A stretch of 64,000 nucleotides of DNA, from contig CANUEZ040000117.1 of assembly GCA_948099385.1 (NCBI GenBank), forward strand, positions 1,102,001 to 1,166,000, given 5' to 3'. The notes beneath the pieces were generated by a model, which was not told the origin of the DNA, searched no databases, and worked only from the letters and a program-made list of their open reading frames with translations. Shown here one piece after another: positions 11,744 through 21,129 of the stretch (the first letter of the stretch is position 1; the number at the start of each line of letters is the position of its first letter). A program made the position numbers and the translations under genes. The DNA is from Fasciola hepatica (taxonomy: Eukaryota; Platyhelminthes; Trematoda; Plagiorchiida; Fasciolidae).

Positions 11744-11941
11744 CCTGTAGCGGTTGCCATCTTCATTCGTACTTTTACCACGTTTATTGTTTAACTGAAC
11801 GCTGACTGCCAACCTCGGTTGCCATTTGACCGTTGCTCTTGCGCACACTCTCACGCACACTCTTAAATATACGCTAACCACTATCTCTCCCAGTCGCCTA
11901 CTCCTTCTCACGGGGCGTGGAGAATACCGTTCTGGTTAACA
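11744..11941 (+). repeat. candidate 3' LTR of gypsy1
   Basis: A purine tract (AGGAGGAGG, about 11733-11741) precedes a segment starting TGTAGCGG and ending TTAACA, giving TG...CA ends of LTR type, with a TATA-like TTAAATATA at about 11862. Only one LTR is inside the window, so the boundaries cannot be confirmed by comparison. The 570 bases between the integrase stop and this tract show no further domain. Confidence 0.4.
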
Positions 11942-13489
11942 TGTTCGTACAGTGCCGAGCATTAGAGTAACGTGCAGGTGGCCCACGCAGAACAAATGAC
12001 CGAAGCACGCGTTTACTAAAGAAACCGCGAAGTAAGGTCTGACCAATCTTACAGGTCGAGGTCTAGATGAGGAATGAAATTGGTGCAAAGGTCAGGCTAT
12101 TGCACCATTTGGGAATGATGTGAGCAAGTTACGGCATAGTTTCATAAGTAAAGGCAATTAAATGCGACGTTGATAAATCATCCTTTTGGTAAGAGCTTAT
12201 GTTTTATCATCTTTAAACCTTTAATAGTTTGATCGTTGTAATGGGCTTGCATAGCGTAAGTAGCGACGTTTGAATTGGGGGGACGAGGAGGAGATGGATC
12301 GAGGGTATACGCGACGTAAGACGAAAAAACTGTTGAAGATATAACTGTAACGTTTGTGGGTGGGGGTCCTCCCCACTCGTTGTCACAACATGTTTTTCTG
12401 AGACTATGCCCTTCATCCTCTTCACCGCCGAACAAGAATTGCAAGCACAAACAACAACACTTGAGCATTCGTTAATATTTTGCTCATATGCCGTGACAGA
12501 TTTTTGATTTGAACTCGGACTGCCGTGGCGGTCGTATCTGACAGTGACCTTTGCCGGACTCTGATCTTCTTTTCTAAACCTTTTGGCCATACATTTGAGG
12601 TTTTTACGTAATTAATGCTTATGATTTGCCTATTCACGACTGTAGAACCAGAGAGTCAATCTTGTTCTGACTTTGGAATTCGGTAATTGGGCTACTCGTT
12701 ACTCTCGATCTGAACAACCGTTACAATTACTGCGTACTGGTGAGCCTGGCGGGATGTGGGCCTCTTTGGATGGTATTCGGAAAAATGAGTTACGCTCTCC
12801 GTTGCGAGATGTATTAAAAATTGTAGCTCCGTAGGAAGAAGTTTGCTACCTGGTAGAACGTGATGGGTCGCTTTGGGCTGTGAGGGAGCCGTTAAGTATC
12901 CGGGGTGAGCTGGGATTCGAATGATACTTTCGGTGACTGGTGATACCATTGAAGTGCCATTAGCCTGGGTATGATAACAGAATAGGAAAGTAGGTTACCA
13001 GGGGTAACTATTAAGTTCATCGGCTTCAGTGCACCGGTGGAAACAGGACTCACAAAAAGAGGAATCTAGGATGGACTATCCTGCGACAGGGTTATTGCTG
13101 ACACTTAGAGTTTCCGTTTCGGTGTTGGCGAGGTATCCTCATGTTGTTTCTGCCGAGCAGTGAGTTCAATCTTTTGCCTTCATTAACATACCGCAAGCGG
13201 AGCGACTCCGGCTTGAGGACTGGTTCTGGTACAGCAGGGGGTGAGAAGCAGGATGGGGTTGATTCAATGGGGTTCACGTTCACAGAAGCACCAGTCCACT
13301 CTAGGATGAAATGCTGCGTACAGCCCACAAACTACTGAGCTGAGCAGACATGATAACAAACCTAGTGCATTAGCAGGAAGGAGCTGTAACCGGACGCCAC
13401 TTTCGAAGGCAGTGTCAATGGTTACAGTATGGTTGCCTGGCTGCAGGGCAGTGCTTGCAATGAGATTTATATATATTACACTGGAACCG
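11942..13489. other. stretch with nothing recognised
   Basis: Only short, unrelated open frames are visible, none with a recognisable domain, compositional bias or repeat partner elsewhere in the window. The part nearest 13490 may include the unrecognised 3' region of LINE3. Confidence 0.5.
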
Positions 13490-13499
13490 GTGAACGTGG

Positions 13500-14155
13500 T
13501 CAGCGCGGCGTATGCCACCCGGAATTAAGTTCCAGGTCATGCTAAGTACGACATTGGAAAGCAACTCTGACAGAAAGCCTTGCCAGGGCAACGGGCAAAG
13601 TGATGACTTTATGCCTGAGAAGGTAGGCACAATTTGGGGCCAGGGTTATTTAGGTGGAACGATATGCCTGATGTGAAAAAGCTTGTAAAAGAGGCGAAGT
13701 TTGACTTTGTGCGGAGTAGCTAGAGTAGGCCAATGCCATAGAGATCACTTCTTTGTCCGTATGACAGGGTGGCGGATATACTCATCAGTCGCCTGATAAA
13801 TGACCGTTGGATAATTTCTCTGGCGATACTAGTGGAGTTTTATATGCTAGAAGTAATGGGGGAACAGTATGCAATCAGGGTCTGGCATGAGTAGCTGTGG
13901 CCACGAGTCAGCTCCGACTGGGTTTGACACATCGAAGTATACGGCCAGTGACGCTTTCAGCTTTGGCAATTAGGAAAGAAGAATTTTTAGAGAAGTTCAT
14001 CGAGCCTAACTATTGCAGCCTCTGATCTCAAATAGAAGGGTTGCAGAAAGTCTGAGAGACTAATGATGACCAGGGTATTAAGTGGAGCACAAAGTGAAAA
14101 CTTGCGTCGAAAATCCCTCTAAATGTAGCACATGCTTTGGGGGAGTGACATTATC
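13500..14155 (-). pseudogene. LINE3 RT thumb and carboxy-terminal fragment
   Basis: Reading 14155 to 13500 across several frames gives THARP, then SPEKLSNGHL, CHTDKEVISMALAYSS, LLQAFSH and LLRHKVITLPVALARLSV. These align in order with the LINE1 segments [41 protein letters not shown] and [19 protein letters not shown]. At least three stops or shifts interrupt it. The upstream edge is the solo LTR at 14156-14420. Confidence 0.6.
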
Positions 14156-14420
14156 TGATATCAGGTTGCTAAGCTCGTTTATACACGAAACCGTTGCACG
14201 TTTGTTTGTTTGTGTGAGATATTTTAACTTGGCCACCACCAGCTTCTGACCGCCACACTTGGGTTACGGAACTTGAACCCTCTGTTTATACCCCCGAGTC
14301 AATTCTGACACATTCGTGAGGTTTGTATGCATTTGTACCTAGTGATTTTCAGTTTAGTGCGGTAGAAACCACGAATCAGACATTTTCTGCTTCTGGAATT
14401 CGTATGAATCAGCTACGCGT
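14156..14420 (+). repeat. solo BEL/Pao LTR, opposite orientation to the full element
   Basis: About 265 bp homologous to the two direct repeats that bound the BEL/Pao element (15690-15956 and 19828-20097), but on the other strand. It starts TGATATCAGGTTGC and ends near CAGCTACGCG. No internal BEL sequence flanks it, and LINE3 coding resumes on both sides, so it looks like a solo LTR left by LTR-LTR recombination. It is visibly more diverged than the other two copies. Confidence 0.65.
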
Positions 14421-14680
14421 CGCCCACTTTGCCATAGTTTTGACTCACGTATAGCACTACTAAGATAGTTTGGTCTTTTTGACAAGACAGAATTTCATGC
14501 GCCCTGTGGAGCGCCAGCTTCAGAGGGACCTTAGATCTCGTATTTTCTCTAAGGAGATGAGGAGGTTCCGCGGTCAAAGACATAAAGAAATTTGATATCA
14601 TCGGCGAAATTGAAGACAGCCTTGTGACTAGTATTAGACAGGGTAACGCTTACTTACATGAGGAATGCGACTGGACCCCA
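14421..14680 (-). pseudogene. LINE3 RT fragment with FADD motif
   Basis: The minus strand from 14680 reads GPVAFLM, then after a stop VSVTLSNT and NFADDIKFLYVF, the LGPLLFL and FADD motifs of a non-LTR RT. The segment begins exactly at the (ATT)n tail of the SINE pair and ends at the solo LTR. The catalytic Asp pair is retained but the frame is broken. Confidence 0.7.
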
Positions 14681-14691
14681 GTCACTATTAA

Positions 14692-14722
<31 letters not shown>

Positions 14723-14952
14723 TGCAATTAAGTAGTGGGAGTTTAGATTTGTATAATACGCAGCTTCGAAGCTCAACTCACCATTTAAAACCACGGAAGC
14801 AATGTATAGCTGTTTCCCCTTTGTTGAGAATCATCGGTGGTGCATATCCACTGAGCCTGCACGGGGACTCGAACCCGAGGTGAACGATTGTGAATTGAAC
14901 AACTTAACCACAAGGCTATCCGTGCTGACTCTCAACCGTTTGCTGAACATCT
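14681..14952 (-). mobile_element. tRNA-derived SINE, copy S1
   Basis: Minus-strand SINE: the tRNA-like head (box A-like TAGCCTTGTGGTTAAG, box B GGTTCGAGTCCC) lies at about 14870-14935, followed by a body and a long (ATT)n tail at 14690-14722. It shares head and body with copies S2 and S3. The hammerhead region at 14800-14850 is degenerate: the core reads CCGATGA instead of CTGATGA and stem I no longer pairs fully. Head-to-head with S2. Confidence 0.75.
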
Positions 14953-15143
14953 AGCTACGTGACGGTTAGGGTGTTCGATTCACAACCGCTAACGTGGGGT
15001 TCGAGTCCCCGTGAAGGCTTGGTAGATGTACACTGCTGATGATTCTCAACAAGGATGGAACAGCTGTACAGTGCTTCCAGGGTTTTTAATGGTGAGTCGA
15101 GCGTCGAAGTTGCACGATGATTCATACTATTATTATTACTACT
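14953..15143 (+). mobile_element. tRNA-derived SINE, copy S2
   Basis: Plus-strand copy of the same SINE with a 5'-shortened tRNA-like head (starts near GACGGTTAGGGTGTTCG), box B at about 14999-15010, a hammerhead-like segment at 15030-15074 and a tail of ATT/ACT units at 15125-15143. In the ribozyme region the core CTGATGA is intact, but the conserved GAAA is GGAA (change at 15058) and one stem I pair is lost, so it is probably inactive. Confidence 0.75.
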
Positions 15144-15689
15144 ACCTTGAAAGACACCACCATCGATAGGTTTAGTTGACCAAGGGTAGTCGCTGAGCTG
15201 GACCGCCTGGGAATGGTCGGATAGATAAGAAAATAGCCTAGACTCCAAAGCTTCGACTATGCCGAGTGAGCGAGTCCTCGAACATAGCTGAGCATGAGGC
15301 CCTCGATCAAATTATTTGGCCATACCAAGAAGTATGAGGACGGCTGGCTGGCCGCAATCCGGGGAATTGGCGATACGGCTGTAGAAATATAAAAGGGGGA
15401 GGTGCACGAAAGCTTCCGAGTGAATCCGTGCTCAGCAGTTTGCCGGGTTATTAGAGGTCAGTAGATATCGCATTTGTATTTTTACTAAGCTTTTGATGGA
15501 CTTCGACGTGGTTGTAACGAGGTTTACTGGTCGATAGTTAGGAGGATCTTCGAGTGAACCATCGTAAAGCATTGGATAATCATCGAGGACCCCCCCAACA
15601 TAGCAACAGTGCTGTTGTTCACAAAGCTAGAAAGTCGAGACAAGACAAGTAGGCACCGATGCCACCGTAAATCACAATATAAGGAAATC
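15144..15689 (-). pseudogene. LINE3 RT first half
   Basis: Reading down from 15689: YGGIGAYLSCLDF (the DG-P-LL start of the RT), EDPPNYRPVNLVTTTSKS, FDRGPHAQL, TRSLGIVEALESRLFSYLSD, and GGVFQG at the SINE junction. These are RT motifs 1 to the first half of B. The upstream edge coincides with the BEL LTR at 15690. Multiple stops. Confidence 0.75.
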
Positions 15690-15956
15690 GAGCAGCGCGT
15701 AGCAGACTCACACGAGTCCCAAAAGCAGAAAAAGTTTGATTCGCGGTTTCTATCGCACTAAACTGGAAATTGCTAGATGCAAATGCGTACAAACCTCACG
15801 AGTGTGGCAGAATTGACTCGGCGGTATAAACAGAGGGTTCAAGTTCCGTAATCCAAGTGTGGCGGTCAGAAGCTGGTGGTGGCCAATTTAAAGTATCTCA
15901 CACAAACAAACAAACGTGCAACGGTTTCGTGTATGAACTAGCTTAGCAAAGTGATG
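15690..15956 (-). repeat. BEL/Pao 3' LTR
   Basis: Matches 19828-20097 along its length with scattered substitutions. On the minus strand it runs from about CATCACTTTGC to CGCTGCTC. The central part, including TCTGTTTATACC, is shared with the 5' LTR and the solo copy. The outermost bases differ between copies, so the exact ends are uncertain by a few bases. Confidence 0.75.
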
Positions 15957-17171
15957 TGGAATACAGTCACATTCACAGACCACGCACAACAACTGGGGAG
16001 GGGAACTTATCTTTCACACCGCCGGACAAAATCTTCCCGTGTAAATCGCCGTCTCAGTTTCAGAGTGCGGTCATGATTCTCACCTACCTTCCTTCGGCCT
16101 GCGGTCATTGCCTGAGATCAATGACTTTCTGCTTCGGCTGCAACTATTCATCATTTGCTCAATCCATACCAAAGCAACTCCAAATTTCGCTGCACAACTG
16201 AAGATTTCCTTGTTCCTCGAAATATCGATAAACACAGTGGGAAATACGATCAACATTCCAAAGAAGAATGTTTCGCCAGGCGAGCCAGGGCTGAGTATTG
16301 CACACAGGAAACATTTGCGGTAACTGACTGAACTTATTTTGTTTAAACTTTCCACGCGAAATGTAACGTAGATGCAACCGTAATAGAACCGAAACTAACA
16401 TGTAGTGTTTGAATTGGCGCTTACTAATGTACACCATTTTTTGTCATATTCCAGATCCCGCACATGATCATTGGACGGGATCGGCCGAATCGTCGCCGAA
16501 ACCCTTATGAAGTGTGGAACCCTTTTTCTTGATATGTGTGTGTTTTATCGAACTGGGCCGAAGAGGCTTTTCCCATAACTGTACGCACGTGTGTTCGTGA
16601 ACGTAACTTTTATTCGTGCCACTCGGCTGGTACGCCGCCCTCCGAGAATGCACAATAAACATTCATTCGACATGGTGCTTTCTTGTTACTTACGCTCGCG
16701 ACCTGGCCGTCGTTGTGTGCTGAACCTTTAACATTGCTCGTGTGCAGCACATTTCAACTTGCTTGAGTCGATTGACTGTCGTGAACTGAACCCTAAACCA
16801 AGAGGCCTGCTCGCACGGAATCGAATATTACACAACCTTGTGGCCATAATTACATGCCGCCTAAACGGAATGGGTAAAAACAGTGTAAATTCGTAACTTA
16901 CCGCACCAATGTTTTAAAGGAAAAGGGGATTGCCTTCTGGTTATAAACTGGCTTTGAAAGCCGACTTTCGACGGAGAGTAATGACTTTCGCATGAACACG
17001 GAAATTGATCGAACACCAATCCCTAATAGAATAATGCAGTTTTCTTGTGTACAGGACTTGTGACAAATAATATTCTGTAAACTGTGGCTGAATTTACTTC
17101 TCCAAAGGCCAGAATAACCTCACCATATGATTTTAGGTCATAAGCCCCAATTGAATCGTCCAGATGAAGCC
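15957..17171 (-). other. BEL/Pao 3' interior, nothing recognised
   Basis: This is where the integrase of a BEL element should lie. Short open frames exist on both strands, but I could not find the HHCC or DDE motifs. It is either strongly decayed or replaced by other sequence. Confidence 0.4.
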
Positions 17172-17920
17172 CTAATGAATTTTCCTCTTATACCTTCGCG
17201 CATGTTGTACAGAATACGGAACTCGGTATATTTTCAAATTATTCAAGAAAAATAGGTTGAGCTGAATAGCTGTGGGGAGTAAAACGGAATAAAAAGGCTG
17301 AACAACTCGGCGCGAGGCTGTCCGAAAACTCTTCCGTACTTCGTTTGGAGTTTCAAGTATTAGCATCTTCATTGTTGTTTCCTGCAGCGAGTAGATTAAA
17401 CTACGAAGTTTCGAACCACCTCTCCGTTTTCTCCGTTCCCTGTGACGTAACACAGTTGCAGGATCTGTCCAACATGCAGGGTTCAGTCCGATGGTGGTAA
17501 AGTACAATTTTATCATTGTCGCCACCCTCAGACCAAACAATAATACGGTCATTTTGAGTTCATCCGTGGACATCGACTTCGGCTCAAAAATTGTTGGTTC
17601 GGCTAAAGGTAATTTTTGGCGCTTCCGGAAATGCTGTCCCGCCCAGGTGCCGTAGGCTGCCACTAGATCGGCCACTTCCAAACTGCATGGCGTGACCTGC
17701 TGGTATTAAACTCTCCACTGGACTTCGCGAAAAGGGTCTCTTTTTGAGATATGTCAAAATCACCCTGGTCATTTCTCGATTCGCTGACAGATTAGTTAAC
17801 GGTGGCCGCCCGAGTAGGACAACTTCGCGTTGCCCATAGGGATGTTTTGTCTTTGAATCTACCATTGACAGCACCGAAAGATCTACTTTTGGAAGAGATT
17901 CAGTCTTCTGAGACAAACCT
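17172..17920 (-). pseudogene. pol: BEL/Pao RT leader joined to RNase H
   Basis: From 17916 downward: HPYGQREVVLLGRPPLTNLS, ANREMTRVILTYLKKR and IPAGHAMQF, the leader that precedes the RT in BEL/Pao (dG-yev-Lpw, Nr-mA, L-LkkrL, GHA). After a short unmatched stretch the next frame (17681 onward) gives VAAYGTWAGQHFRKRQK, TDELKMTVLLFGLRVATMIK and NPACWTDPATVLRH, the RNase H signature (LELkAavLgvrLa, cWtDS-tVL). No YVDD-type RT core lies between them, so about 1 kb has been deleted. Confidence 0.7.
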
Positions 17921-17939
17921 TCTGTTGTATATGAAAAAG

Positions 17940-18950
17940 CCGAATATGTTCCACATAGGCACAGCTATCAGCATTCACTGAGCATATTGATGATGGTGGA
18001 CCGAGAAATCTCCAGCCAAGTATCATCCGCGTAGCAACTGGCTCCTTTCGATTTCCCGTGCTCCGTTCAAGTACCCAGTGAGCCTCCGCTAAGTTGCACC
18101 CGATTGGTATATCGAGGTAGGTGCTACATGATTCATCGAACTTTGCCTTTAGGTTGGGTTCGTCTCTGGGCGATTGAGCCCATAAGGTCCACTGGTCTCA
18201 TCAGTAAGCCACCTACGGCAAAGACTTCCGAAGCTTCTACGGCCACTCTATCAATTAAAGATGGTAACTGCAGGGTCGGCCTTGTCAAGTAGCTAACGTT
18301 ACTCCCTGCAACTTTGCTGATCATGGGAGGGGTGGATTTCTCGATTAGTTGGCTTCGCGCGTAACCAACAAAGTATCCGACCCCGTGTGAAAAGTATCGT
18401 GACCTCCCGAGCCCAGTAAGTGTTACTATGCCGAGGGATACCACGTACGTTCTCTCAGGTTTGCATTCACCAAATTCTGCTGAGCAGGTAGAACCAGGTT
18501 CATCTGGTTCAGTAGACCCACTGTTTTGAGGGACATGTATTGACGGGCAATGATGACCCACGCATCCGTCTTGGTTACATTTCACTGAAAATAGGCATTT
18601 ATCGACTCGAAAGGAGTTGTTTGAACACACAGGGACGAGCCAGTCCCTTTTAATACAGACCAACGATCGGGTAAAATCATCTCATGAAAGGTCGGACAAA
18701 CTGGCAATCCATGAAATGAGTTGCATAGGTTGCGTTTAGTTGACCACTCGGGCCGTCGGCTTATCGTGTATAAGTTAGCCAAAGGCCGGATTCGGTTACC
18801 TTCGTTTCCCACAACTTGGACTGATGGTAATTCCGTTAGCGCCAGCCTGCAACTCTCACGTACGATTCGTCCAAGGCGGCTGTTGGCAATGCAGGATTGA
18901 CGACCTATGAACCTCGTCAAATCGTTGGATGTAAATTCCCGCCCAAGCAC
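17940..18950 (-). pseudogene. gag-pol: BEL/Pao Gag zinc-finger region and protease end
   Basis: From 18950 down, across two frames: LPDRWSVLKGTGSSLCV, then CNQDGCVGHHCPSIH, the C-x4-C-x3-HH-x3-H knuckle typical of BEL/Pao Gag. Next comes RTYVVSLGIVTLTG, VAGSNVSYLTRPTLQLPSL and VAVEASEVFAVGGL, the protease and following strand-rich linker. The stretch 18100-17950 reads IPIGCNLAEAHWVLERSTG and RMILGWRFLGPP, close to the canonical BEL block (LIGC-EAHW, LGW-GP). The DSG/DTG active site is not clear. Frameshifts interrupt it. Confidence 0.75.
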
Positions 18951-19827
18951 ATCTATTTTCTCAGCTCTCCCTGTCCATCGGCTCTGTCAGTCAAGGGGTC
19001 AACATCGGACAATGCCCGCCTTTGTGCGCAACACATTCATATCGGACTGGTATTCTAAGTGCTCACATGCTGTACTGCTATTCCGGAGTTTTATCGCCAA
19101 ACTTGCCAATAACCCAGCGTTTCCCCCAGCCCCTTCGCCTCCGAAAAAGCATTATCAACCAGGCTTCTAGCCAACTTGAATGGTTGCTCAAACAAAACTT
19201 TGAGTGTTTTGCGCTCTCCGGCGGATCAGGCATTGAGCGGCCTTCGACTGCTATTTTGGCCCTCCCACTACAATATTGCAGTAGATGAAAAACACCCCGC
19301 CCAGGATCTGCAACTTTGAACACAGAAAAATTTTCAAATTGCTACACGAAGATACAGTATTGCTCGAGGTGCCCATCAAGAGGGGCCATCCCTACTCTGG
19401 GAAGGTCGATTGCGGAAACCCCGGTAGCCTCAGGGTGTCTCCGAGGACTTTCGTTGAGCACGTCGCCACCTGAATATTGACGTTGTGCACTACATGGTTC
19501 TACTGCTGTCCCACTAAAATGAGTTTCTCGTTTGAAATTACCTGTTTTATCTAGCTAACCGCTACTGATTTTCCTATCCTATCACTCCCAATCTATGAAC
19601 AATACCATTTTGAAACTAAACGCCATTAGAAATTCATTATGTGACATTGACATAACTAGTGGAACTCTCTATAGTTGGAGAATCACAAACTCTCGAAACA
19701 CCCCTAGAGACGTGCCAAATCAATTTCTGTTGACTCATAAAGTCTTTGTTCCGTAGTCTGGGTATTTCCAAGGAGTCTTTCTGTCATGGCTCCACGTGAG
19801 TTCCGTTAGCCGTATTCATCGCAGCTT
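18951..19827 (-). other. BEL/Pao 5' interior, probable decayed gag
   Basis: Lies between the 5' LTR and the Gag zinc-finger region, so by position it should be the body of gag. Only short open frames are present and none is recognisable on its own. No primer-binding site could be assigned with confidence next to 19828. Confidence 0.4.
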
Positions 19828-20097
19828 GAGCAGCGTGCAGCTGATTCGCACGAATCCCCAGAGCAGAAAAAGTTTGATTCGCGGTTTCTATCGCACTAAA
19901 CTGGAAATTGCTAGATGCAAATGCGTACAAACCTCACGAGTGTGGCAGAATTGACTCGGGGGTATAAACAGAGGGTTCAAGTTCCGTAATCCAGGTGTGG
20001 CGGTCAGAAGCTGGTGGTGGCCAAGTTAAAATATCTCACACAAACAAACAAACGTGCAACGGTTTCATGTATGGACGAGCTTACCAACCTGATGTCA
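19828..20097 (-). repeat. BEL/Pao 5' LTR
   Basis: On the minus strand it begins TGACATCAGGTTGG at about 20097 and ends near CAGCTGCACGCTGCTC at 19828. It pairs with 15690-15956 as a direct repeat. The interior includes a TTTATA box-like sequence. A box B-like GGTTCAAGTTCC is visible on the plus strand, but it falls inside an LTR and is not taken as a Pol III signal. Confidence 0.75.
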
Positions 20098-21060
20098 ACT
20101 ATTGTCGCTTTCACGAGGCACGTAGAACATTTAAGTAATCTTCACTGCATGTAATTTGCAAAAACCTAGGTGGCTAATTGTGGAAGAGAAAACTTCCCGG
20201 TCTGGTCTGGCAGAAGCTGTCCTCCTGGAGGTTTTTCTGCCTATGGCACTAAAATTGAAACCAACGAAATTCTGGCTTTAGACAACTTGAGAAGTACTGG
20301 TGGAGTAGCCTTAGATGAAGGACTAGAAGAAGAAGAGAGGTGGACTTTGAATGATTCCTCTATGGCTTTATGTGATTTAGCGGTGGACTAACCAGAAGTG
20401 AGTAATTTTGTGATATTGCAAGATGAAAGGGAAGACCTTTAACTAAGTAGCCTTGCTACTTGTTCTGGTCCTTCGGGATCGTTTAACACTCGAATTTCTT
20501 GGCTTACCGTGTACTGTTCCCTTGAAATCAACTGGAAGTTATAGAGGTGGTGTATGCGCAAGTTAGGAAATAAGTCGCGAGATACAGGGTTCCTACTTGG
20601 CAAGTCAAGAATCCTTCGCTCGACACGGGCTTCACGAATTTCTTTCCTCTAGGTGGGCTGGTTGGACGAGGTGCCAAGTTTATTGGGGTGCACAGAAAGG
20701 TTATGGCAGAAAGAGCCATCTGTAGTCTGTGGGATGGACGTTAGAAAGAAATCTTCCCTGTTGATAAATCGAATGTTGCCTGGGGCAAAAGACCAGTTTG
20801 CCTGGGGAGTGGGCCCATCAGATGGAGCAGAGTTTTGTAATGCACGACAAACGCTACAATTTGTTAGCGACCATTTTGTGGTCACTACGTGAAAAGTATC
20901 CTAGGACCACAACAGGAATCACTGAGAGGCTACGAGTGGAGACGAGCTCTTGAATATGCGTTCCTCTGGTGGGAGCCGTCAGGGTTTGTGTCCATTGCCC
21001 AAGATGGAAAAAAATGTGGGTTCGGAGGGTAAAAGTCAAGATCCTGAGGTCAAGGCCAAC
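20098..21060 (-). pseudogene. LINE3 endonuclease end and EN-RT linker
   Basis: From 21039 downward: LGQWTQTLTAPTRGTHIQEL, then SRSDHKMVANK, matching the LINE1 endonuclease segments [20 protein letters not shown] and GSDHRMV; the SDH catalytic motif is kept. Then QANWSFAPGN, the usual sequence after the endonuclease, and at 20350-20170 a linker ending DQTGKFSLPQLAT. A 73-codon plus-strand frame at 20170-20391 is an antisense shadow of this linker. The downstream edge is the BEL 5' LTR. Confidence 0.65.
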
Positions 21061-21129
21061 TTGACATATATATCAGGTTGTCTCGACTTTTTCCTTTTTT
21101 ATCGTTTAGGCCTGTTTTTACCTAGCTCC

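Larger units (their letters stand above)
1..11941 (+). mobile_element. Ty3/gypsy retrotransposon (CsRn1-like), decayed and split by a LINE
   Basis: Gag, aspartic protease, RT, RNase H and integrase pieces appear in gypsy order on the plus strand in two blocks, 1-1115 and about 8691-11172, followed by a candidate 3' LTR. The 5' LTR and start of gag lie before the window. The two blocks are separated by an antisense LINE, and roughly 80 residues between the protease-RT linker and the first RT motif are missing at the junction. The Gag knuckle is of CHCC type, which is known from the CsRn1 clade of flatworm and insect gypsy elements; the clade assignment is inference. Several frameshifts and in-frame stops (for example 564-566, 9486-9488, 10561-10563, about 10750) make the copy inactive. 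Confidence 0.88.
15690..20097 (-). mobile_element. BEL/Pao LTR retrotransposon, internally deleted
   Basis: Direct repeats of about 267-270 bp bound a 3.9-kb interior holding, on the minus strand, a Gag zinc-finger region, protease end, the leader of the RT and an RNase H. The RT catalytic core is missing: the reading passes from a GHA motif before the RT straight into RNase H within about 150 bp, and total length is 4.4 kb compared with roughly 7 kb for complete BEL elements. It sits inside LINE3, between endonuclease and RT. Family call rests on the residue patterns given in the component entries. Confidence 0.78.
13490..21060 (-). mobile_element. CR1-like LINE (LINE3), heavily decayed and multiply interrupted
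   Basis: Four minus-strand segments line up collinearly with LINE1: endonuclease end and linker (21060-20098), first half of RT (15689-15144), RT catalytic segment (14680-14421), thumb and carboxy region (14155-13500). Between them sit a BEL/Pao element, a SINE pair and a solo LTR, each placed where the LINE reading breaks off and later resumes. This is the oldest layer in its region. All segments carry stops and frameshifts. Confidence 0.7.

Noticed and set aside
19900..20000. GGTTCAAGTTCC as a Pol III box B and the 270-bp repeat as a SINE
   Set aside because: The repeat bounds a BEL/Pao interior as a direct pair, so an LTR explains it better; no box A or cloverleaf was found.
20170..20391. 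73-codon plus-strand frame with CPPGG, considered as a host exon
   Set aside because: The opposite strand reads as the LINE3 linker between endonuclease and RT, so the plus frame is best explained as antisense.
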